Shown here: one piece after another, positions 5,502 to 12,004 of the stretch | Numbering within the stretch: position 1 is the first letter of the stretch | How the letters are laid out: each line of letters opens with the position of its first letter | Source: Candidatus Moraniibacteriota bacterium | GTDB lineage: Bacteria; Patescibacteriota; Minisyncoccia; Moranbacterales; UBA2206 | Length of the DNA: 20,114 bases | Assembly: GCA_023261605.1 (NCBI GenBank) | Contig: JAHFOP010000002.1 | Coordinates: forward strand, 1 to 20,114 | Direction: 5' to 3' | Translations under genes and position numbers: made by a program | Notes under the pieces: model-generated | Seen by the model: only the letters and a program-made list of their open reading frames with translations | What the model was told of the DNA's origin: nothing | The model's database searches: none

Positions 5502-7385
5502 ATGAAAAGAAAAATCATTCAATTTGTGGGGCTGGATAAATTTCTTCTTGGAACATTGTTTGTCGTTTTGATTTTGCATTATAGTCATTTTGTTTCAGAC
5601 TCTTTGGACGCTGTCTTTTTGACTTTCTTTGCCAGCATTGCCACGCTGCCAATTCTTTACAGCGCTTATCAATCATTGAAAAAGAAAAAAATTACCGTTG
5701 ATCTTTTGGCAGGTGTCGCCTTGACTGTTTCACTGCTCACTCAGCAATGGGCTTCAGCCGTGTTCATCAATTTGATGTTGACTTCGGCGCGGATTTTCGA
5801 TGGCTATACGCAGGATCGAGCCAGGAGTGCCATCAAAAGTCTTTTGAAACTCCGACCGGAAAAAGTGAAAGTGAAAAGGGGCGAAGAAATAATTGAGGAG
5901 TCACTAACTAAAATCCAAAAGGACGATTTGATCATTGTAGAATTGGGTGACCGCATTCCGGTGGACGGCATCGTGGCCAGTGGGATGGCGCAAATCGATC
6001 AGTCATCGCTCACGGGTGAATCATTGCCGGTGGAAAAAGGCGTCGGGGATGAAGTTTTGAGTTCCACAATGAATGTGTCCGGCTCTTTGGTTATTCGCGC
6101 CGAAAAAGTTGGCAAAGACACAACGTTTGAGAAAGTCGTGAAATTGGTGGAGGAGTCGCAAAAAGACAAAGCGGGCATTCAAACCACAGCAGATCGTTTC
6201 ACGGCTTGGTACATTTCCATCACTTTTTTGGGCGCGATTCTGGTCTATGTTTTTTCGCGAGACTTGAATGTAGTTTTATCTGTTCTGTTGGTAACTTGCG
6301 CCGATGATATCGCCGTGGCCATTCCGATGGCTTTTTCAGCCGGCATTGCCAGCGCCGCGCGGCAAGGGATTATCATCAAAGGCGGATCATTTTTGGAAGG
6401 TTTGATGCAAGTGAAAACGATCATTATGGACAAAACTGGCACGCTGACCAAAGGGATGTTGAAAGTTAGCCAGATCTATGCCTTGAGTGAAAAAACTCCG
6501 TCAGAAGTGGTGTCGCTTGCCGCGAGCGCGGATTTTTTTTCTGAACATCCTGTAGCGCATGCCATCATTCGTTATGTCACAGAACAAAAAATTGCTTTTG
6601 AAAAAACCGAAGAATTCGAAGAACATTCCGGTCAAGGCAGTTTAGCGGTTCTATCCGGCAAAAAAATCATTTGCGGGAAAATGGATTTTTTGCAAAATTC
6701 TGGAATCACCATTTCTCCTGAACAGCAGGGAAAGATTGAGAAAATCAGGGAAGAAGCGGTCGGGAGCATTTTGCCGGTCGCCTATGAAGGAAAGCTCATA
6801 GGCATTATTTTATTGGAAGATGAGATTCGAGAAGAAGCAGTTGCCACAATCAAAAAATTGCGCACGCTTGGCGTGGAAAAAATTATTATGCTAACAGGGG
6901 ACAATGAAAAAGTGGCGAAAAAAGTTTCTGATTCCATCGGCCTCACCGCCTACCATGCCAATTTATTGCCGGAGGATAAGATCAAATATATCCGGCAATA
7001 TTTGAACGCTAAAAGCAAAGTGGCGATGATTGGGGACGGCGTGAATGACGCAGCTGCCTTGGCTTTGGCGGACATCGGCATTGCCATGGGGGCACTCGGC
7101 ACAGATGCGGCCATTGAAGCGGCGGACATCGCGCTCATGAAAGACGACTTGTCAAAAGTGCCGGAAGCGATTGAGATCAGTCAATCGGTCACGCGCATTT
7201 CCCGCCAAAATTTTTGGGTTTGGGGACTGGTGAATGCTGTGGGACTCGGTTTGGTTTTTAGCAAAATCATCGGACCGGAAGGCGCGGCGGCTTTCAATTT
7301 TGTCACTGATTTTTTCCCACTTTTGAATTCGATGCGGATGTTTGGCTATCGCTCCGGTTTCTTCTTTGACGCGGAGAAAAAATAA
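5502..7385 (+). CDS. P1B-like (heavy-metal family) P-type ATPase with altered CPC motif, 627 aa
   Basis: A membrane ion pump driven by ATP. Domain order: TM helices at about 13-58 and 66-95; actuator domain with TGES (171-174); TM pair at about 234-285; phosphorylation motif DKTGT with D310; the SEHP motif (347-350) characteristic of P1B pumps; TGDN (465-468) and GDGVND (511-516) of the P domain; final TM pair at about 570-610. There is no N-terminal CxxC metal-binding domain, so the protein is short compared with CopA/ZntA. In the ion-site helix, the segment normally written C-P-C-A-L-G-L-A-T-P reads C-A-D-D-I-A-V-A-I-P (266-275). The kinked proline and second cysteine are gone and two aspartates are present. 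The fold is certain but the transported ion is not. It follows the permease gene by 3 nt in one operon. Confidence 0.93.
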   Translation: MKRKIIQFVGLDKFLLGTLFVVLILHYSHFVSDSLDAVFLTFFASIATLPILYSAYQSLKKKKITVDLLAGVALTVSLLTQQWASAVFINLMLTSARIFDGYTQDRARSAIKSLLKLRPEKVKVKRGEEIIEESLTKIQKDDLIIVELGDRIPVDGIVASGMAQIDQSSLTGESLPVEKGVGDEVLSSTMNVSGSLVIRAEKVGKDTTFEKVVKLVEESQKDKAGIQTTADRFTAWYISITFLGAILVYVFSRDLNVVLSVLLVTCADDIAVAIPMAFSAGIASAARQGIIIKGGSFLEGLMQVKTIIMDKTGTLTKGMLKVSQIYALSEKTPSEVVSLAASADFFSEHPVAHAIIRYVTEQKIAFEKTEEFEEHSGQGSLAVLSGKKIICGKMDFLQNSGITISPEQQGKIEKIREEAVGSILPVAYEGKLIGIILLEDEIREEAVATIKKLRTLGVEKIIMLTGDNEKVAKKVSDSIGLTAYHANLLPEDKIKYIRQYLNAKSKVAMIGDGVNDAAALALADIGIAMGALGTDAAIEAADIALMKDDLSKVPEAIEISQSVTRISRQNFWVWGLVNAVGLGLVFSKIIGPEGAAAFNFVTDFFPLLNSMRMFGYRSGFFFDAEKK

Positions 7386-7423
7386 GAAAAACAGACAGAA
7401 AAATAAAGCCGCATAAAAAAGGT

Positions 7424-7449
7424 TGCCCATAACAAGCGGGGCATTTTTT
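7424..7449 (+). terminator. Intrinsic terminator of the permease-ATPase operon
   Basis: TGCCC (7424-7428) pairs with GGGCA (7439-7443), followed by six T. The next promoter begins 2 nt later. Confidence 0.7.
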
Positions 7450-7451
7450 GC

Positions 7452-7480
7452 TTGACAAATTTTAGTATTTCTGCTAGTAT
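7452..7480 (+). promoter_or_regulatory. Strong promoter for the LysM operon
   Basis: TTGACA (7452-7457), a 17-nt spacer ending in TGC, and TAGTAT (7475-7480), i.e. a -35 plus an extended -10. The predicted start is near 7487. Bases 7451-7477 match 11114-11140 at 24 of 27 positions. Confidence 0.8.
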
Positions 7481-7486
7481 ACTATG

Positions 7487-7702
7487 TTAAATTCTAATTT
7501 AACTATACTCGCACAAAAACTGTTTAAAATAGTTAAAGTAAGCCAAAAATCACTTTTCGTCCGCTTTCGTTTTTTGGAAAAGGGAATCGGCGCAAGGTTG
7601 TTGAGGATAGTATTTTGACAACTGAATATATATGACAATATGTCCGCGCAATCATTTGTGCGGATTAAGAATTGAAAAAAACAGAAGCAGAAGGGGGAGC
7701 AA
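7487..7702 (+). promoter_or_regulatory. Long structured leader of the LysM operon
   Basis: About 215 nt lie between the predicted transcript start and the ATG at 7703, the largest part of the 317-nt gap 7386-7702, and no gene is seen in it. It holds a 9-bp stem TTTAACTAT (7498-7506) / ATAGTTAAA (7529-7537). It also holds competing pairings CCAAAAA (7543-7549) / TTTTTGG (7571-7577) and CTTTTC (7553-7558) / GAAAAG (7577-7582). A 9-bp hairpin TCCGCGCAA (7643-7651) / TTGTGCGGA (7656-7664) with one G-U pair lies further on. A second -35-like TTGACA at 7615-7620 precedes CAATAT (7636-7641), but the 15-nt spacer is short. I do not recognise a known riboswitch. Confidence 0.45.
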
Positions 7703-8446
7703 ATGAAAACAACAGTCATGGTGGCGATATTGGCAATGGCAACTTTGGTTTTGGCACGTTTTGCCGATGCCGGAGTTATCGCTGAAGGTATAAACTTCAG
7801 CACTGGCGAAAAAAGAATCGCCTATGAGGTTGAACGGGGAGATACGCTTGGCCATATTGGCCGAAAAGTTATTTCCAAAAAAGTGACCTCAGAGGATGTT
7901 TGGAAAAGAATTACCGCGCCAAATGGGATTAAGAATCCTCGGAAGCTGAAAATCGGGATCATCCTGATTATTCAGGTACCGTTAAGCGAGGTCGATCGTT
8001 ATGAAATCGCCTTGCAAAGGGCGGAAGAAGAAAATATCAGACTCGAAAAGCAAGTCATTGTCTCCCGCATCGCATTGAGAGAAAAGGGCAGCGCGATAGC
8101 TAATTCTCGAAATGCTCTAGCTGAGGCTAGGGAGACTCTTTCTTCAGTGGAAAGTGATTTTTCCAACCTAGAAGAGGAGCGGGACAAACTTCAAAGTCAA
8201 AATGAAAAACTAGTAAAAGCTCTGCATGAGTTGAGCTGGTTTTCCGTCAGTTTGGTTGGGGTCACCTTTTTCAGTATCTTGGTTTCGATCCTGCTTTATA
8301 GTAGGAGTAGAACCAAGGAGGAAGGTAATCCGCTGGAACAGCAATTGAAGTCAATGAACTCTGCTGAAAGACAAGCGGTTCTCGATGCAGAAATCGAGAG
8401 GCTTGCCAATGGCACAGCAAACGCATACAAAAGAGGTGTGGAATGA
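7703..8446 (+). CDS. Exported LysM / coiled-coil / single-TM protein, 247 aa
   Basis: First gene of a three-gene envelope operon. Layout: signal peptide (1-23, ending A-D-A); a LysM-like domain at about 41-93 (YEVERGDTLGHIG at the start, a Leu-Lys-Ile-Gly turn and IIQVP at the end); an 80-residue coiled coil (about 97-177, with heptads such as RAEEENIRLEKQV and LEEERDKLQSQNEKLV); a TM helix (179-199); and a charged cytoplasmic tail of about 48 residues. LysM domains bind N-acetylglucosamine polymers such as peptidoglycan, so the protein probably connects the cell wall to the membrane (inference). The start is supported by GGGGGAG at 7693-7699. The stop overlaps the next start by ATGA. If the signal is not cleaved it would have two TM segments. 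Confidence 0.85.
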   Translation: MKTTVMVAILAMATLVLARFADAGVIAEGINFSTGEKRIAYEVERGDTLGHIGRKVISKKVTSEDVWKRITAPNGIKNPRKLKIGIILIIQVPLSEVDRYEIALQRAEEENIRLEKQVIVSRIALREKGSAIANSRNALAEARETLSSVESDFSNLEEERDKLQSQNEKLVKALHELSWFSVSLVGVTFFSILVSILLYSRSRTKEEGNPLEQQLKSMNSAERQAVLDAEIERLANGTANAYKRGVE

Positions 8447-9513
8447 AAACATATACAAGTTGGCTTATAGCCATAATAGTTTTATTATCACTGACAAGCT
8501 GTAGCAGAGATCCTCTTGATGGAAAGCAACTCGAAGCACCCAAAAGTGCTGCGATGGCTTCAACCAAGGCTGAACAGGTGCCTAAGACTCGGTACATTCC
8601 GAAAGTGGCACTTGTGAGCAAGTCACAAGATGGCTTTTCCATTCCCAGCCCAGTTGAGGCTGAAAAATCCGGCGAAAAATATGTCACTGTTTTTTGGGGC
8701 ATATTGGGCGCTGATACCTGGGGCGTGGAGAATATAAATGGTAACGGCATTTGGCCGACGGCAGTTGAGCGAAATGGCGCCGAACCATTGATGGGTCTTG
8801 CTTTCGTGGACAGTCTGAATGATTGGCTGGACTTCACCCTGCAAATAATAGTCGTAGGACGGAAGAAGGATATCCTCAACTCCAAGATCGTTAGCTTTGA
8901 TCGCGATGGCGGCAAGGTTCATGATCCAATGGGCAAGGGATATGCCTATGACCCAAAGAAGTTTGATGATGAGGAGGGTTATATGCATGAAACGTTCCAG
9001 CGGTATGGAAAAACTCTGGTGGAACAACAAAAGTTCTGGCAGGAATATGCCGAAGCCAGAGGCATTCCCGCCTCAACATTTGAGACTCGGGAGTATCGAG
9101 TAGGTTCTCCCGAGTGGGAAGAATTCAAGGCGAATCTGGCAAAGAGGTTGAAGTATAACTATGTAATGGCTAACGGAGAAATCCGAGCCACCTACATGCC
9201 ACTGAAGGAATTCCAGAATGAAAGTTATACCAATCATGGTGTGACCCCAGGACAGCGTTTCGCAAGAAACATTAATCTGGGTCCGGCGCCTGATCTCGGC
9301 ATCGCCAGCTCCATCATAAGTGGCGTTCTTGACGCCAGTAATGGCCCCATCCAAGGCATATACGCACGAGCGGAATGTCTGCGTGAAGATCTGAAGCCGA
9401 GCTTCAGGTTGTTTCAAGAGATGGCTAAAATCATCTTGAAAAACAGGGATAGAGCTATTCAACAATTGCAGATGAAACTTTTGGAGGCGCAACAAAATGC
9501 GCCTGGGAGGTGA
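8443..9513 (+). CDS. Predicted lipoprotein of unknown family, 356 aa
   Basis: Residues 1-20 form a lipoprotein signal with lipobox L-T-S-C, so Cys20 would be lipidated and the protein anchored on the outer face of the membrane. The remainder is a soluble domain without a family I recognise. It has a Trp-rich central part (VFWGILGADTWGVENINGNG near 76-95, and DWLDFTL), a Lys/Asp/Glu-rich middle and a helical C-terminus rich in Gln and Leu. It is translationally coupled to the LysM/coiled-coil gene (ATGA overlap, GAGGTG at 8433-8438) and is followed after 3 nt by the second LysM gene. The three products are therefore likely made together and may form a complex at the cell wall. The large minus-strand open frames over it are shadows. 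Confidence 0.85.
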   Translation: MKTYTSWLIAIIVLLSLTSCSRDPLDGKQLEAPKSAAMASTKAEQVPKTRYIPKVALVSKSQDGFSIPSPVEAEKSGEKYVTVFWGILGADTWGVENINGNGIWPTAVERNGAEPLMGLAFVDSLNDWLDFTLQIIVVGRKKDILNSKIVSFDRDGGKVHDPMGKGYAYDPKKFDDEEGYMHETFQRYGKTLVEQQKFWQEYAEARGIPASTFETREYRVGSPEWEEFKANLAKRLKYNYVMANGEIRATYMPLKEFQNESYTNHGVTPGQRFARNINLGPAPDLGIASSIISGVLDASNGPIQGIYARAECLREDLKPSFRLFQEMAKIILKNRDRAIQQLQMKLLEAQQNAPGR

Positions 9514-9516
9514 ACT

Positions 9517-10848
9517 ATGAGTACTCAATGGTTGAGGTATGTCATAGCGGTGCTCATCAGTATCGCCGTGACTACTGTTATTCCGTGTGAGGCTAGCAAG
9601 GGTCCATCCTATGACAAATACAAAATTGTCTGGGGAGATACCTTGTCGTCAATTGGCAAAAAATTTCACTGTAGCGTTTCTTCTCTTAGGGAAATAAACA
9701 GCTACGACAGTGACCGGATCTTTGCCGGAAAAACAATGAACGTTCCCCATAAGGAAAGTAATAAGATACACAAGCCTGTAAAAAAGACGGTAGTCAGAGA
9801 GTCTTCCTCAGCAGTTTTTGAAAAGAAGGAAGAATCTTATCGCGAGTACCATCCTAAACCCATAGAGACCATTTCTGCGCCTGTTACTAACGATAAGGCA
9901 GCAGTAACTATGGAGCAAAAACCCGACGTTTCCACCAGTGGAGTAACACCGGAGCAAGCCAGATCTGACAGCAGAGATGTTGTCGACTGGTATGTCGGAG
10001 CGGTGGATTACCATTCGGCCAAAAACGGAAAGGCTAATCATGGAAGTTCCAAATGGACCACTCTCAGAGTGCGACCAATTCAGGTGGAAGCGCCTGAAGG
10101 AATGAGTATCCAAGTGGGTGGCTTCGGTGGCCTGAGCGACGGCTCTGGTGTGGCGAATAAAGACTATCGTTATTCATCCAGGGAAGGGAAAATCGGTTTA
10201 TCGGCGAAGATATACGCCGAGCACAAAGATTTTGACGTTGACTTTGGCTGGAGCCATCTTAATAGCGAAGGCTCTTGGAAGGGTAAGAATGTCAAAAATC
10301 AAACCGATGATTCTTTGACAGCTTCGATCTACGGTAGTTTTTATGAGCGCCGTGATAGAGGTGAAAAATTGTTCCCCGAAACGGATATAGGACTGGACGT
10401 TCGTCTGCCTTTTCATACAAAAGTGAGGCAAGGCACTAAGACAGACAACACGTCTGTTGAGGTTAGCCTGACCCAGTGGTTGTATGATTTCGGCGATGAT
10501 TCTCTGATGTTCACCCCTGGTGTTAAGTTGGGGGCAGGCTATCAGGGAAGTTCAGGCGACAGCTTCTTCGCCAAGTTGGGCGCAGCAGGAAAATTGTCCA
10601 GTCATACCAAGACCTTGGGCGGATTGTCTTACAGCTATAAATTCCAAGGTTCGGGACAATGGTTGATGGGCATTTTTATCCATCCGACCGGTATCTTGGA
10701 CGCTCTGCAAGCTGCGCAGATCAGAGAGGCGACTGATGCCGATCTGCATCCTCAGCAACAAGCAGAAGCCACAGAAACAAACAATAATCAGGGGCCGATT
10801 AAAGATCCCGACCAAGAGAAGTTTATCTACGGGAATTTCGGCGCTTGA
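9517..10848 (+). CDS. Secreted LysM protein with a large beta-strand-rich domain, 443 aa
   Basis: The order is signal peptide (about 1-26), one LysM domain (34-77: YKIVWGDTLSSIGKKF through IFAGKTMNVP), a Lys/Glu/Thr/Pro-rich linker (about 78-150), then about 245 residues (156-402) dominated by alternating polar/hydrophobic strands separated by Gly/Asn/Asp turns. Examples are SIQVGGFGGLSDGSG, DFDVDFGWSHL, LTASIYGSFYERR, DIGLDVRLPF and GGLSYSYKF. A Gln/Asn-rich tail ends in GNFGA. The middle region resembles an outer-membrane-type beta-barrel or a beta-sandwich. No family is recognised. The LysM suggests attachment to peptidoglycan or chitin-like glycan. The start is supported by GGGAGG (9505-9510), overlapping the previous stop. 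It is the last gene of the operon. Confidence 0.85.
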   Translation: MSTQWLRYVIAVLISIAVTTVIPCEASKGPSYDKYKIVWGDTLSSIGKKFHCSVSSLREINSYDSDRIFAGKTMNVPHKESNKIHKPVKKTVVRESSSAVFEKKEESYREYHPKPIETISAPVTNDKAAVTMEQKPDVSTSGVTPEQARSDSRDVVDWYVGAVDYHSAKNGKANHGSSKWTTLRVRPIQVEAPEGMSIQVGGFGGLSDGSGVANKDYRYSSREGKIGLSAKIYAEHKDFDVDFGWSHLNSEGSWKGKNVKNQTDDSLTASIYGSFYERRDRGEKLFPETDIGLDVRLPFHTKVRQGTKTDNTSVEVSLTQWLYDFGDDSLMFTPGVKLGAGYQGSSGDSFFAKLGAAGKLSSHTKTLGGLSYSYKFQGSGQWLMGIFIHPTGILDALQAAQIREATDADLHPQQQAEATETNNNQGPIKDPDQEKFIYGNFGA

Positions 10849-10992
10849 TACAGAGTTATCAGATAATTTGTTTGTTTGAATTGATTGTTTGTCTATCCCT
10901 GGGAGTATGTTCTTTACAGACCCTCGGAAATACAAGGTTGCAAACCTTTGACAGATTGAGATGAGAACAGATAGATTAACTAATGCCTTTTG

Positions 10993-11024
10993 CAAGTGGA
11001 ACTCTCAACCGAGAGTTCCACTTG
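10993..11024 (+). repeat. Perfect 14-bp inverted repeat with AACC loop
   Basis: CAAGTGGAACTCTC (10993-11006) pairs exactly with GAGAGTTCCACTTG (11011-11024). The sequence after it (TCCCAATATTTT) is not a proper T run, so it is a poor terminator despite the very stable stem. It may be the 3' end or processing site of the LysM operon transcript, or the body of a small RNA. Confidence 0.8.
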
Positions 11025-11062
11025 TCCCAATATTTTAAATTTAGTATTAATAATCCAGATAG

Positions 11063-11088
11063 TGTCCTAAAATAGGGGCATTTTTTTT
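11063..11088 (+). terminator. Intrinsic terminator
   Basis: TGTCCTA (11063-11069) pairs with TAGGGGCA (11073-11080) with one bulge and one G-U pair, followed by eight T. It resembles the terminator at 7424 in its GGGGCA-T-run ending and likewise directly precedes the related promoter. Confidence 0.75.
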
Positions 11089-11114
11089 ATGTCTTTTTCC
11101 CCAACCCGCACCTC

Positions 11115-11143
11115 TTGACAAATTTTCCAATTTCTGCTAGAAT
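11115..11143 (+). promoter_or_regulatory. Strong promoter for the Wzz-like gene
   Basis: TTGACA (11115-11120), a 17-nt spacer ending in TGC, and TAGAAT (11138-11143), predicted to start near 11150. It is nearly identical to the LysM operon promoter. AATTCC/GGAATT (11141-11158) makes a dyad over the -10 and start. Confidence 0.85.
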
Positions 11144-11189
11144 TCCCAGTTAGGAATTTAGTTACGCATAATATCTTAATTTATTAAAT

Positions 11190-11858
11190 ATGAAAGAATT
11201 CAGAAAAATTGGCAATATTTTTCGCAAGAAATGGGAACTTATTGTGATTATCCCTCTAATATTAGGAGTTCTAACCTTTGGGATTTCGATTTTTTTACCC
11301 ATTAAATATTCCTCGCAAGTGACTATTTTGGTCATTCAGAAGCAACCTAATGATAAGGTGGATGCTTTTTCCGCGGCCAAGTCAGCTGAATATTTGGGTG
11401 GAATTTTGTCCAAGATGCTCTACACTGATTCTTTTGTGGACGACGTGAAAAACTCTCCCGCTCAGATTCAATGGAATTTTTCTTCTGATCTAGAAAAAAG
11501 AAAAAAAGAATGGGCTAAGGAAGTGAAAGTGCGTACCGTAAACAATACGGGCATTGTGGAAGTGGAAGTGCTGGACAGTTCAAGAATACAAGCTAAAAAA
11601 ATATCTGAAGCCATTGCTGCAAATTTCATTAACAATGGTCAGAAATATCACGGTGGCGGAGACAATGTTGAAGTAAAATTGATTGATGGGCCGATTGTTT
11701 CAAACTCTCCGGCTTTCCCTAACATCCTGCTGAACATTGCCGTGGCTCTTCTTATTGGATTCATAGGCGCGTTAAGTTGGTTTTACTTGAAAGAAGATGA
11801 TAATGGTTATATTATTTCAAACAACACTGTTTTTCGAGGGAATATAACTCTCAATTAA
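11190..11858 (+). CDS. Wzz-like polysaccharide co-polymerase / chain-length determinant protein, 222 aa
   Basis: Two TM helices (about 17-37 and 180-200) flank an extracytoplasmic domain of about 140 residues. This is the topology of polysaccharide co-polymerases (Wzz/CapA type), which set chain length during polymerisation of surface glycans. Family-like features are the basic N-terminus before TM1, YSSQVTILVIQKQ just after it (beta strand), ISEAIAANFINNGQKY in the periplasmic helix, and the Pro-containing SPAFPN segment before TM2. There is no Walker motif, so it is not fused to a tyrosine kinase. The 22-residue cytoplasmic tail is short. No Shine-Dalgarno site precedes the ATG. It lies apart from the main polysaccharide cluster, which begins at 12871, and is followed by the secreted Cys-rich gene. 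Confidence 0.8.
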   Translation: MKEFRKIGNIFRKKWELIVIIPLILGVLTFGISIFLPIKYSSQVTILVIQKQPNDKVDAFSAAKSAEYLGGILSKMLYTDSFVDDVKNSPAQIQWNFSSDLEKRKKEWAKEVKVRTVNNTGIVEVEVLDSSRIQAKKISEAIAANFINNGQKYHGGGDNVEVKLIDGPIVSNSPAFPNILLNIAVALLIGFIGALSWFYLKEDDNGYIISNNTVFRGNITLN

Positions 11859-11883
11859 TGTTTTTCAGACAGGATAGATCCTT

Positions 11884-12004
11884 TACAATTTAGACCTTCT
11901 CCAATCACCACTCGGGCAATTTGTGAAATGATTTCCTAAGTGGCGATTGGAAGAAGTGCAAACTGACGCAAACCGCGTCAAAAAACCAACAGAGGAGAAC
12001 GAAA
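11884..12004 (+). promoter_or_regulatory. Candidate promoter and structured leader of the 12005 gene
   Basis: TACAAT (11884-11889) without a clear -35. A long imperfect inverted repeat has arms 11896-11912 and 11939-11956 (CTTCT-CCAATC-x-CCACT against its complement, one bulge and one mismatch). It would start exactly at the predicted transcript end. A further hairpin TGACGC (11964-11969) / GCGTCA (11975-11980) precedes GAGGAG (11992-11997). Confidence 0.4.

Larger units (their letters stand above)
10849..11189 (+). other. 341-nt intergenic region between LysM operon and Wzz-like gene
   Basis: No protein gene is seen. Contents in order: a 6-bp hairpin AAGGTT/AACCTT (10934-10948); a TTGACA at 10948-10953 with a weak TAGATT 18 nt later; a perfect 14-bp hairpin (10993-11024); a terminator (11063-11088); and the promoter at 11115-11143. 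The TTGACA-to-terminator stretch could encode a small RNA of about 105 nt, which is speculative. Confidence 0.5.

Noticed and set aside
8271..8915. Minus-strand open frame of 214 codons
   Set aside because: It is antisense to the lipoprotein gene and the end of the LysM gene, with an unnatural Ser/Pro-rich composition and no ribosome site or promoter.
9073..9528. Minus-strand open frame of 151 codons
   Set aside because: It is antisense to the lipoprotein gene, which is coupled on both sides to its operon neighbours.
10552..10995. Minus-strand open frame of 147 codons
   Set aside because: It mostly overlaps the end of the LysM/beta gene in antisense and has no initiation signals.
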